The translations under genes were made by a program, and so were the position numbers. Below are positions 1 through 5,992 of a stretch of DNA of 6,292 bases, in pieces (position 1 is the first letter of the stretch; each line of letters opens with the position of its first letter). The DNA lies in NCBI GenBank assembly GCA_946221045.1, contig CAMIIY010000126.1, positions 1 to 6,292 on the forward strand, read 5' to 3'. The notes beneath the pieces were generated by a model. It was not told the origin of the DNA and made no database searches. It was given only the letters and a program-made list of their open reading frames with translations. Source of the DNA: an uncultured Oceanospirillaceae bacterium (GTDB lineage: Bacteria; Pseudomonadota; Gammaproteobacteria; Pseudomonadales; Balneatricaceae).

Positions 1-56
1 GACAGATCCATTGAAAGTAAACCGCCAAGGGCGGGCAGAGAGACTTGCTGATTCAT
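1..56 (-). CDS. 5' end of the next operon gene, possibly fliK (partial)
   Basis: An ATG at 56-54 opens a frame that stays open to the window edge and encodes 18 residues beginning MNQQVSLPALGG. It lies 79 nt after the fliJ stop on the same strand, with no terminator between. In many gammaproteobacteria the gene after fliJ is fliK (hook-length control) or a small regulator, so fliK is a guess from position only; 18 residues are too few to recognise a family. The Shine-Dalgarno is weak (GGGA about 7 nt upstream). A competing ATG at 69-67, in another frame, is also open to the edge (MGNGNES...), so both the start and the frame are uncertain. Confidence 0.4.
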   Translation of the reverse strand, partial: MNQQVSLPALGGLLSMDL

Positions 57-135
57 TGCCGTTTCCCATCTGACAAACCTGACAGGAGAACAGCAAAAAA
101 GAGGCCAACTGTTTAAAGATTCAACAGACTGGGTT

Positions 136-579
136 TCAAATAAAATCAGGGCGGTGCAACTGGGCTCTTTCATCCAGCTGCTTCTGGAGCGATTTTTCCT
201 GTTCTGCTATTTCCGACCGACGCACTTGCTCTGTTAATTTTTCAATGCCTTTGAAGCGGGCAAACATCGCCTGCCAATGCTTTTCAACCGCCTCCAGCTC
301 CCGCGTCTGATGTTCAATCGCCTGAATCTGGGTCAGTCTGGCTGCTTCAAGTTTCTGAATAAATGCCTGTTGAGTCTGTAACTGCGCGCCGGTCGCCCCT
401 CCGGCATTAGCCCCCAGATACAGCTGCCGGTATTCCAGCAGATAACGATCAAGCTGCGCCAGCGTTGCCTGACTCTGGGCCAGACTCTGCCGACTGTTTG
501 CCAAAAACTGGTCCGCCTGCTGCTTTTTCTTTTCAGCAAGATTCAAAACCAGTTCCAAACGCTGCGATCGCTTCGTCAT
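136..579 (-). CDS. fliJ: FliJ, flagellar export ATPase stalk/chaperone-escort protein
   Basis: 147 residues, the usual FliJ length. FliJ is a soluble antiparallel coiled coil that sits in the centre of the FliI hexamer like the gamma stalk of F1-ATPase and links the ATPase to the export gate protein FlhA. The N-terminus (RSQRLELVLNLAEKK) and the central AQLQTQQAFIQKLEAA are typical. Two long Gln/Ala/Leu-rich helices (about 5-55 and 68-140) flank a Gly/Ala turn at 56-65. Aligned by eye to Salmonella FliJ, the FlhA-binding positions Leu42, Tyr45, Tyr49, Phe72, Leu76 and Ala79 correspond to Leu43, Tyr46, Tyr50, Phe73, Leu77 and Ala80 here, all kept; Gln38 and His83 appear as Thr39 and Gln84. The ATG lies 3 nt after the fliI stop with a good Shine-Dalgarno inside the fliI end, so translation is probably coupled. 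FliJ sequences vary widely, so the call rests on context as well as motifs. Confidence 0.95.
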   Translation of the reverse strand: MTKRSQRLELVLNLAEKKKQQADQFLANSRQSLAQSQATLAQLDRYLLEYRQLYLGANAGGATGAQLQTQQAFIQKLEAARLTQIQAIEHQTRELEAVEKHWQAMFARFKGIEKLTEQVRRSEIAEQEKSLQKQLDERAQLHRPDFI

Positions 580-582
580 AAA

Positions 583-1950
583 TTACACCTTGCCCTGTTC
601 AACCTCAGGTACAGGCGGAGGCATCAACACATTCACCAGATGCTGCAGGGACTCCATCAGCGGTGTTTTTTCCTGCATGCCCTGACAGAGAAAACCCTGC
701 ACAGCGGGCAATGCCTGAATCATAAAATCAGTATCCGGATCACTGCCCTGCGCATAAGCTCCCACATTGATGAGATCTTCATTCTGCCGATAGCGCGACA
801 GCTGGCGCTTAAAGCGCAAGGCCGTCATCAGGTGTTCAGGCGCAACAATCTGAGGCATGGCACGACTGATCGATGCCTCGATATCAATCGCCGGATAATG
901 CCCCTGCTCAGCCAATTGCCGGGACAGTACAACGTGCCCGTCAAGAATAGCCCGCGCTGCATCAGCTACCGGGTCCTGCTGATCATCACCTTCGGTCAAT
1001 ACGGTATAAAATGCAGTGATGGAACCCCCACCCGCCTTGCCATTGCCGGCACGTTCAACCAGTTTAGGAATTTTAGCAAACACTGAAGGCGGGTAACCCT
1101 TAGTAGCTGGCGGCTCTCCGACGGCCAGCGCAATTTCACGCTGCGCCTGAGCATAACGGGTCAGCGAGTGCATCAGCAGCAGTACATTTTTACCCTGATC
1201 ACGAAAATACTCCGCAATGCGTGTCGCCAGCTGGGATGCACGCAAGCGCATCAGGGGAGAATCATCCGCAGGGGACGCCACCACCACCGAGCGCTGCAGG
1301 CCTTCAGCGCCCAAACTGTGATCAATAAACTCTTTTACCTCACGTCCACGTTCACCGATTAAACCAACCACGATCACTTCAGCTTCAGTAAACCGGGTCA
1401 TCATACCCAGCAGCACCGACTTACCCACACCACTGCCGGCAAACAAACCCATGCGCTGACCCCGGCCTACCGTCAGCAACGCATTAATGGCGCGCACACC
1501 CACGTCCAGCGTCTGCTCTATCGGCGCACGCTGCAGAGGGTTGATAACCTCGCCTGCCAGCGCCACTTCCGCTTCAGGCTGCAACGGGCCACAACCGTCA
1601 ATCGGCTTGCCAACCCCATTCAATACCCGACCCAACAGATTCATGCCCACCGGCACTGCACCCGCCTGCCGGCCTGCAATCACGCGAGTGCCCGAATGCA
1701 AACCATCAATAGGATACAACGGCATCAGGTAAATACGGTCACCGGAAAAGCCAACAACTTCCGCTTCTATCTGCCCACCTTCCGGCCGCTCTATAAAACA
1801 GCATTCACCCACGGCAGCTTTAATGCCAACCGCTTCCAGAGTCAGACCAATCATGCGGGTAATGCGCCCATGCACCTGCGGATAAGCCGGCTGCAACTCA
1901 ACAGTCGTCAGCGCCTGCAGGCGTTTAAGCAGGTCCGTCATCGGATTCAT
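583..1950 (-). CDS. fliI: FliI, flagellum-specific ATPase, with an altered Walker B motif
   Basis: 455 residues from the ATG at 1950. FliI is the F1-beta-like hexameric ATPase at the cytoplasmic face of the flagellar type III export apparatus; with FliH and FliJ it unloads chaperones and helps substrates enter the gate. Motifs: N-terminal beta-barrel region (about 20-95), Walker A AGSGVGKS (171-178, Lys177), catalytic glutamate in GERGREV (Glu200), and the flagellar-type signature [14 protein letters not shown] (278-291), which separates it from virulence secretion ATPases. Lys177 and Glu200 match Salmonella Lys188 and Glu211. The Walker B strand reads LLLMHSLTR (257-265): His261 stands where the family has Asp (see findings). 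Start choice: ATG 1950 (MNPMTDLL) overlaps fliH by 26 nt; ATG 1941 (MTDLL) overlaps by 17 nt and is equally possible. Neither has a clear Shine-Dalgarno, which fits coupling to fliH. A TTG at 1998 would add 16 unconserved residues and is unlikely. The last 15 residues are Pro/Val-rich. Confidence 0.97.
   Translation of the reverse strand: MNPMTDLLKRLQALTTVELQPAYPQVHGRITRMIGLTLEAVGIKAAVGECCFIERPEGGQIEAEVVGFSGDRIYLMPLYPIDGLHSGTRVIAGRQAGAVPVGMNLLGRVLNGVGKPIDGCGPLQPEAEVALAGEVINPLQRAPIEQTLDVGVRAINALLTVGRGQRMGLFAGSGVGKSVLLGMMTRFTEAEVIVVGLIGERGREVKEFIDHSLGAEGLQRSVVVASPADDSPLMRLRASQLATRIAEYFRDQGKNVLLLMHSLTRYAQAQREIALAVGEPPATKGYPPSVFAKIPKLVERAGNGKAGGGSITAFYTVLTEGDDQQDPVADAARAILDGHVVLSRQLAEQGHYPAIDIEASISRAMPQIVAPEHLMTALRFKRQLSRYRQNEDLINVGAYAQGSDPDTDFMIQALPAVQGFLCQGMQEKTPLMESLQHLVNVLMPPPVPEVEQGKV
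586..591 (-). promoter_or_regulatory. Shine-Dalgarno of fliJ, embedded in the fliI 3' end
   Basis: AAGGTG on the minus strand encodes the last Lys-Val codons of FliI and sits 6 nt before the fliJ ATG. This supports the ATG at 579 and suggests that ribosomes finishing fliI start fliJ directly. Confidence 0.7.
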
Positions 1951-2701
1951 CCGGCTGGGGGCTGAGATGTACCAGCAGTTGCTCTGCCACCTGCGCAAAG
2001 CGGGTTTCTACCTCATGAACAACAAGGCTGTTCAGGGTTTTCAGACGAAAACCGCCGGGCGTGAGCTGCTCATTTGGCACCAGTTGCAGACCTGCGGTCA
2101 GCGCGTCACTGAGGTGTTTTGCCCATTCAATGTCCTGTGGATGCAAAGTGAGCTCGACCTCACCCAGCGGTTCGGGTATCTGCGCCAGCGCATCCCGGAT
2201 TGACTGAGCGATCACCGTTGGCCGGGTCGACAGTTCGTGCCCCACGACTGTTTTTGACAGTTGAAGTACCAGATTAAGCAGCAGGGTTTCCATGCTGGCC
2301 TGCTGCTGCGTCACCGGAGAAGCCAGCTGCTGCACCATGCCTTCAAGCTGTCCCATTCGCTGCCGGACCTCAGTCTCACCCGAGGACAACCCGGCCGCAT
2401 AGCCTTCATCCTGACCCTGTTTGAGCCCCTGAGCACGACCCTCCTCCATACCACGGGCACGGCCTTCCTCAAGCCCGGCAGCGAGCCCTTCAAGGCGGGC
2501 ATTTTCGCGGATACTTTCAAGCTCAGTCAGTGTAACCCGGTCCTGGCGATATACCTCTTCAGTCACACGAACAGAAGGATCACCCTCCTGCCGTTGCAGA
2601 CCCACATCAGGTGACGAGCTGATGTCAGGCAGTTGCCAGCCTTCGACAGCCCCGGCATCTGCAGCGCGAATTCGCTTGTATTTATTTTCTTCTTGGGACA
2701 T
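1925..2701 (-). CDS. fliH: FliH, regulator and anchor of the export ATPase
   Basis: 258 residues. FliH dimers bind the FliI N-terminus, restrain its ATPase and tether it to FliN on the C ring. The order of parts fits the family: a variable N-terminus with a Trp (GWQLP, Trp22) of the kind that contacts FliN or the gate, a Gln/Glu-rich segment, then ten glycines spaced exactly four residues apart (Gly72 to Gly108), a helical stretch (about 112-160), and a C-terminal domain (about 160-245) resembling the V/F-ATPase peripheral stalk, with ELTLHPQD and PGGFRL as recognisable patches. ATG 2701 is chosen; a GTG directly before it (2704) would add one residue, and an in-frame TAA lies 8 codons further upstream, so no longer start exists. 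No Shine-Dalgarno is visible. It follows fliG after 82 nt and its end overlaps fliI. Confidence 0.95.
   Translation of the reverse strand: MSQEENKYKRIRAADAGAVEGWQLPDISSSPDVGLQRQEGDPSVRVTEEVYRQDRVTLTELESIRENARLEGLAAGLEEGRARGMEEGRAQGLKQGQDEGYAAGLSSGETEVRQRMGQLEGMVQQLASPVTQQQASMETLLLNLVLQLSKTVVGHELSTRPTVIAQSIRDALAQIPEPLGEVELTLHPQDIEWAKHLSDALTAGLQLVPNEQLTPGGFRLKTLNSLVVHEVETRFAQVAEQLLVHLSPQPDESDDGPA
2378..2488 (-). repeat. GxxxG repeat tract in FliH (10 glycines, 4-residue period)
   Basis: Codons for FliH residues 72-108 place Gly at 72, 76, 80, 84, 88, 92, 96, 100, 104 and 108, giving nine consecutive GxxxG units with mostly Ala, Glu, Arg and Gln between. GxxxG repeats are a described property of FliH proteins and are thought to pack helices in the dimer. 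The DNA is only loosely repetitive (recurring Gly-Arg-Ala and Glu-Glu-Gly codons), so this is protein-level periodicity rather than a simple DNA repeat. Confidence 0.9.
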
Positions 2702-2783
2702 CACGTTATGGAAACACTGTAGGGGGTGTTAAATCACGTAAAAAAGATTCGATCTATACCTGATAATGCCAGAGGCGGGCGGA
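2702..2783 (-). other. fliG-fliH intergenic leader with a small hairpin
   Basis: This is an 82-nt spacer in an operon whose other junctions overlap or are within 16 nt. On the minus strand it holds a T6 run preceded by only a 4-bp hairpin (AGAT-CGA-ATCT), too weak for a terminator. A 5-bp hairpin, AACAC / GTGTT with an 8-nt loop, spans 2730-2713, about a dozen nt upstream of fliH. The heptamer ACGTGAT occurs twice (2739-2733 and 2706-2700, the second overlapping the fliH start). I see no Shine-Dalgarno, convincing promoter or open frame in it. Any regulatory role is inference. Confidence 0.5.
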
Positions 2784-3794
2784 TCAGACCATCTCCTCGC
2801 CGCCGCCCAGCATAATCTCGCCAGCATCCGCCAGACGGCGGGCCGCAGACAGAATTTCTTTCTGCGCCGCTTCCACTTCGCTGACACGCACAGGACCCTG
2901 CGCCTCAAGGTCGTCTCGCAGCAATTCAGCGGCACGTTTGGACATGTTGCGGAAGATTTTCTCCTGCAGTTGAACATCAGCACCCTTAAGCGCAACAACC
3001 AGCATATCTGTGGAGATTTCACGCAGAATGGTCTGGATACCCCGATCATCCACGTCGATCAGGTTATCAAAGACGAACATCATATCGGAGATAGTATTGG
3101 CCAGGCCTTCATCCACTTCACGGATGGCATCCATCAGCTCAGCCTCAAGCGTGGAGTCAATAAAGTTCATGATATTCGCGGCCGATTTCACACCACCCAA
3201 CGTTGCGGTACTGGCCCCACCCGCACCGGCAAACTGACGCTCCAGGATATCATTCAGTTCCTGCAAGGCTTGCGGCTGGATACGATCCAGTGCCGCCACA
3301 CGCATGAGAATATCGAGCCGAACCTTATCATCAAAACACGAGAGAACACCGGCGGCTGCGTCCGGTTCTAGATACGCGATCACGACCGCCTGAATCTGCG
3401 GATGCTCATAACGGATAATTTCACTGATCTGACGGGGGTCCATCCAGCGTAATGTATCCAGACCCGAGGTATTGGTACTCAGCAGTATCCGGTCCAGCAG
3501 GGTTTTCGCTTTTTCTTCGCCCAGCGCCTGATTCAGCATTGCCCGGATATAGACATCATTATTGATCCCGATACCGGTCTGATCACTGACCAGCCCCAGA
3601 AAGTCACCCACCACTGATTCAACTCTGGACTGCGCCACATTATTCAGCTGAGCCATGGCCTGCCCGATCATCTGAACTTCCTTGGGCCCCATATGCTTGA
3701 GAATTTCAGCCGCATCGGCTTCACCCAGACTGATCAGCAGAATGGCTGCTTTTTCAATATCGGAAAAACCTTCCTTGCTGGCTTCATCGCTCAT
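2784..3794 (-). CDS. fliG: FliG, flagellar motor switch and torque protein
   Basis: 336 residues, normal for FliG. It forms the upper part of the C ring: its N-terminal domain binds the FliF C-terminus, its middle domain binds FliM, and its C-terminal domain meets the MotA stator. Visible landmarks: N-domain (about 10-95, KAAILLISLGE), EHPQ motif at 130-133 in the middle domain, Gly-Gly linker region at 200-201, MFVF hinge at 239-242, and the torque helix. All five charged residues known in E. coli are kept: Lys264, Arg281, Asp288, Asp289 and Arg297 correspond to Lys270, Arg287, Asp294, Asp295 and Arg303. The motor should therefore be fully functional, in type not distinguishable here as proton or sodium driven. 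ATG 3794 overlaps the end of fliF by 11 nt; a TTG just before it is the alternative. The Shine-Dalgarno is poor (GTGGG, 9 nt away), so coupling to fliF is likely. Confidence 0.98.
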   Translation of the reverse strand: MSDEASKEGFSDIEKAAILLISLGEADAAEILKHMGPKEVQMIGQAMAQLNNVAQSRVESVVGDFLGLVSDQTGIGINNDVYIRAMLNQALGEEKAKTLLDRILLSTNTSGLDTLRWMDPRQISEIIRYEHPQIQAVVIAYLEPDAAAGVLSCFDDKVRLDILMRVAALDRIQPQALQELNDILERQFAGAGGASTATLGGVKSAANIMNFIDSTLEAELMDAIREVDEGLANTISDMMFVFDNLIDVDDRGIQTILREISTDMLVVALKGADVQLQEKIFRNMSKRAAELLRDDLEAQGPVRVSEVEAAQKEILSAARRLADAGEIMLGGGEEMV

Positions 3795-5451
3795 CAACGG
3801 TAACCCACTGCTTTACTGCCTGCGCCACCCGGGCCGGGTCTTCTGCCACCATGCTGCGAATTGCGTTCAACTGATAATCAAAACTTTCGTTTGGCGTTGG
3901 CAACAAATCATCGTCACTGCCAAAGGTAACCTGCTCGGCAGAAAACTCTCCACTTTCAAGCCCTTCCAGTTCAGCGGACACATCACCCGCGGAACCAAGA
4001 CCCGCAACCCGACCAGACGTACCGGACACAGCCAGGTTACGCATAATAGGGCGCAACACACCAAACACCAGCAGTAACACAAAGGCCACCGCCAGCAACT
4101 GCTTGCTCAGATCCCAGATCCACTCCTGCTTCCAGAAGGGCACATCCTCCACCACAATCGGCTCTTCAACCACAAAGGGCGTATTTACAACATTCACGCT
4201 ATCGCCACGCAGAGCCGAAAAGCCCACCGCGTCCTGCACCAGAATCTTCAGTCGGGCAAGCTCATTTGCATCCCAGGGAGCACGCCCCATTTCACCCGTA
4301 GCCGCATCAATTCGGGACAGGTCATCAACAACCACCGCAACCGTCAGGCGGCGAATTTTACCCATCTGGTGTTTGGTATAACTGATCGTCCGGTCGACTT
4401 CGTAATTTCGGGTTGCCTGCTTACGCGCCGATTCCGGCTGACCCGCAGCACCCTGACCACCCGCTGCCGCATTAGCGATTTCTGGCACTGAACTGGGCCC
4501 CGGAGGCTGATTAGACAGAGCACCCGGCACACCCGCCGCCGCATTAGCACCGGTACGGGACTCCTCCATTGTTTGCTCACTTCTCAGAGCAGGCAGATCC
4601 GGGTTATACAGCTCATCCGTTTGTTCAATGGCAGTAAAATCCACATCAGCTGAGACTTCTGCACGGTATTTACCCATGCCCACTACAGGTTGCAGAATGC
4701 TGTTGACCCGATTCAGCAGTGTTTCTTCCAGGCTACGGGTGTACTCAAGCTGCTTGGCTGCCAGTACTACATCCACATCCTTATCGCGGTTATTCAGCAA
4801 ACGGCCTTTCTGATCTACCACGGTTACATCTTTAACATCGAGCTCCGGCACACTGGTTGCCACCAGATTAGCAATCGAGGCCACCTGATCCGGCTCCAGC
4901 TGACGACCGGAGAACAACTCCAGAAAAACCGAGGCTTTTGGCCGCCGCGCATCCCGCACAAAGGCAGATTCCTTCGGGATTGCCAGATGAACCCGGGCAT
5001 TACGCACTGCCGTAATACTGGCAATCGTGCGCGCCAGTTCACCTTCTAAACCGCGGCGATAGCGGGCTGTCTCCATAAACTGACTGGTGCCCAGGCTCTG
5101 CTCCTGATCCAGAATTTCCAGCCCGACCGTTTTGTCCGCCGTAAAACCTTCTGCTGCCAGCTTCAGCCTGGCCTGATGCACATACTCTTCAGGCACCAGA
5201 ATAGCCCGGCCTGAAGCATCAAACTGATAAGGCATATTAAACAGCTGCAACTGTTCGATAATCTGATTGGCATCCGCAAAACTCAGGTTACTGAACAACA
5301 CCCGCTGCTCAGGCTTCTGAGACCAGAGCACAACCGCAAATCCAATCGCCACACTGGCCGCCAGCCCCACCATCAGGCCCAACTGCCGCACAATACTGAG
5401 ACGGTTAAAACCGAGTAATGGATTGCCTTTCAGATCTGCATTGTCAGCCAC
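3784..5451 (-). CDS. fliF: FliF, flagellar MS-ring protein
   Basis: 555 residues, the usual length. FliF assembles the inner-membrane MS ring that houses the export gate and is the base on which the C ring forms. Two membrane segments are visible, about 24-43 and 450-468, enclosing a periplasmic part. That part has the YscJ/FliF ring-building domain (about 46-215), a second domain (about 245-430) interrupted by a Gly/Ala/Pro/Gln-rich linker (300-345, with GVPGALSNQPP), and a conserved DRTISYTKHQMGKIRRLTVA stretch. The cytoplasmic tail ends with the FliG-binding helices (about 526-550, YQLNAIRSMVAEDPARVAQA). The start is GTG: a strong GGAGG lies 10 nt upstream and an in-frame TAG lies two codons before it, so no longer form exists and the next Met is inside the first membrane segment. 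The gene begins 16 nt after fliE. Confidence 0.98.
   Translation of the reverse strand: MADNADLKGNPLLGFNRLSIVRQLGLMVGLAASVAIGFAVVLWSQKPEQRVLFSNLSFADANQIIEQLQLFNMPYQFDASGRAILVPEEYVHQARLKLAAEGFTADKTVGLEILDQEQSLGTSQFMETARYRRGLEGELARTIASITAVRNARVHLAIPKESAFVRDARRPKASVFLELFSGRQLEPDQVASIANLVATSVPELDVKDVTVVDQKGRLLNNRDKDVDVVLAAKQLEYTRSLEETLLNRVNSILQPVVGMGKYRAEVSADVDFTAIEQTDELYNPDLPALRSEQTMEESRTGANAAAGVPGALSNQPPGPSSVPEIANAAAGGQGAAGQPESARKQATRNYEVDRTISYTKHQMGKIRRLTVAVVVDDLSRIDAATGEMGRAPWDANELARLKILVQDAVGFSALRGDSVNVVNTPFVVEEPIVVEDVPFWKQEWIWDLSKQLLAVAFVLLLVFGVLRPIMRNLAVSGTSGRVAGLGSAGDVSAELEGLESGEFSAEQVTFGSDDDLLPTPNESFDYQLNAIRSMVAEDPARVAQAVKQWVTVDER
4449..4548 (-). repeat. Short in-frame direct repeat in the FliF linker
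   Basis: CACCCGCTGCCGCATTAGC (plus strand, 4458-4476) and CACCCGCCGCCGCATTAGC (4530-4548) differ at one base and lie 72 nt, or 24 codons, apart. Including looser flanks, 28 nt match at 24 positions (4449-4476 and 4521-4548). In the protein this gives ANAAAGxxGA twice, at residues 302-311 and 326-335, in the low-complexity linker. Confidence 0.75.
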
Positions 5452-5461
5452 TGTCTAAACG

Positions 5462-5466
5462 CCTCC
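5462..5466 (-). promoter_or_regulatory. Shine-Dalgarno deciding the GTG start of fliF
   Basis: GGAGG on the minus strand lies 10 nt before the GTG at 5451, in the short fliE-fliF gap. It is the strongest ribosome-binding site in the window and fits the high demand for FliF subunits. Confidence 0.8.
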
Positions 5467-5467
5467 G

Positions 5468-5818
5468 TCAGATCGACATTTTCATGATTTCTTCGTATGC
5501 CGTAACCAGACGGTTACGAACCTGAGTCATCGCCTGAAAGGAGACTGACGCTTTTTCGGCGCTGAGCATAACCTGCGGCAGATCCACCGTAGGGTCACCT
5601 CGCTCAAACGCAGTTGCCAAATTTTTGGCGGTTTGTTGTGCATCATTAACCTGATCCACAACATTTTTAAGAATAGAACCAAACTCGGTTCTCTCGACCT
5701 GCTGCGGTCCTGAGTTCTGAGGGACAATATGGGAAGGCGCTGCGGACGAAGCCTGTACCTGTGACTGAATTGCCCGCATCTGGGCCAGCACACCGTTTAT
5801 ATCTGCTCGATCTACCAT
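5468..5818 (-). CDS. fliE: FliE, flagellar hook-basal body (MS ring-rod junction) protein
   Basis: 116 residues from the ATG at 5818; E. coli FliE has 104. FliE is exported early and forms the adaptor between the MS ring and the proximal rod. The conserved C-terminal half is clear: FGSILKNVVDQVNDAQ (about 47-62), the PTVDLPQVMLSAEKASVSFQ core (about 76-95), then MTQVRNRLVTAYEEIMKMSI to the end. The Ser/Gln/Pro-rich region 17-44 is variable in the family. No signal peptide is expected, as it uses the flagellar export route. ATG 5818 is preferred because GGTGA sits 5 nt upstream; TTG 5830 or GTG codons at 5827 and 5821 would add one to four residues without a good ribosome-binding site. It is the first gene of the operon, directly behind a promoter. 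Confidence 0.97.
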   Translation of the reverse strand: MVDRADINGVLAQMRAIQSQVQASSAAPSHIVPQNSGPQQVERTEFGSILKNVVDQVNDAQQTAKNLATAFERGDPTVDLPQVMLSAEKASVSFQAMTQVRNRLVTAYEEIMKMSI

Positions 5819-5823
5819 CACAT

Positions 5824-5828
5824 TCACC
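5824..5828 (-). promoter_or_regulatory. Shine-Dalgarno of fliE
   Basis: GGTGA on the minus strand, 5 nt before the ATG at 5818. It favours this ATG over the alternative TTG/GTG codons slightly upstream. Confidence 0.55.
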
Positions 5829-5847
5829 AAAGTGGCAATTTATTGAC

Positions 5848-5875
5848 ATTATAATTGGCCAACCTTGCTCTTCAA
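5848..5875 (-). promoter_or_regulatory. Predicted sigma70-type promoter of the fliE operon
   Basis: On the minus strand, TTGAAG (5875-5870) is separated by 16 bp from a perfect TATAAT (5853-5848). The start of transcription would fall near 5841, giving a leader of roughly 23 nt before fliE. The upstream DNA is strongly AT-rich, as in an UP element. The spacer carries the palindrome TTGGCCAA (5855-5862). The fliE operon of Pseudomonas and Vibrio relatives is usually under sigma54; no GG-N10-GC element is visible here. Confidence 0.6.
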
Positions 5876-5876
5876 C

Positions 5877-5908
5877 CCAAAAAACCATCAAATTCGTCAT
5901 TTTTTTGG
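5877..5908. repeat. A-tract/T-tract inverted repeat upstream of the fliE promoter
   Basis: CCAAAAAA (5877-5884) and TTTTTTGG (5901-5908) are exact inverted repeats around a 16-nt centre that is itself partly symmetric (CATCAAATTCGTCAT). It abuts the -35 box. Possible roles are a curved upstream element or a regulator site; the sequence alone does not decide. The stem is too AT-rich to act as a terminator. Confidence 0.4.
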
Positions 5909-5949
5909 CTAAAAAGCAAAAATAAAACACCAGCTCAGGTATAAAATGC

Positions 5950-5972
5950 AAAAAACGGGCCATTGCCCGTTT
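5950..5972 (-). terminator. Rho-independent terminator of the exonuclease gene
   Basis: On the minus strand AAACGGGC, a 4-nt loop AATG and GCCCGTTT form an 8-bp stem (5972-5953), followed by uridines that extend to 5950 (a run of six T). It begins 20 nt after the exonuclease stop codon. The plus strand can also fold and has a T-rich tail (5974-5979), so it could work in both directions, but no plus-strand gene runs into it. It separates the flagellar operon from the upstream transcript. Confidence 0.88.
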
Positions 5973-5992
5973 GTTTTTTGACGATGTAAAAA

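Noticed and set aside
57..135. Terminator or promoter after fliJ
   Set aside because: A T6 run is present but lacks an adjacent GC-rich stem. The pentamers AACAG and CTGTT flank it with a 15-nt loop, too weak to call. The TGTCAG duplication nearby is short enough for chance.
640..1086. Plus-strand open frame of about 148 codons opposite fliI
   Set aside because: It lies fully antisense to conserved FliI codons, shows no family resemblance, and has no ribosome-binding site or promoter that I could see.
1951..1998. Longer FliI starting at TTG 1998
   Set aside because: It would overlap fliH by over 70 nt and add residues not seen in FliI proteins, whose N-terminus begins close to the MNPMTDLL sequence.
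2744..2755. Possible terminator in the fliG-fliH gap (T6 run)
   Set aside because: Only a 4-bp AT-rich hairpin precedes the T run, and the essential downstream genes fliHIJ have no convincing promoter of their own.
2766..3371. Plus-strand open frame of about 200 codons opposite fliG
   Set aside because: It is a shadow of the FliG coding frame; its composition mirrors the FliG codons and no motif is recognisable.
5855..5870. Sigma54-like TTGGCC...TTGC on the plus strand
   Set aside because: The spacing between GG and GC is 8 rather than 10 and it points away from fliE towards the exonuclease terminator; no plus-strand gene follows.
5915..5932. Sigma54-like TGG...TTTTTGC on the minus strand upstream of fliE
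   Set aside because: GG and GC are 12 nt apart; sigma54 spacing is close to invariant at 10.
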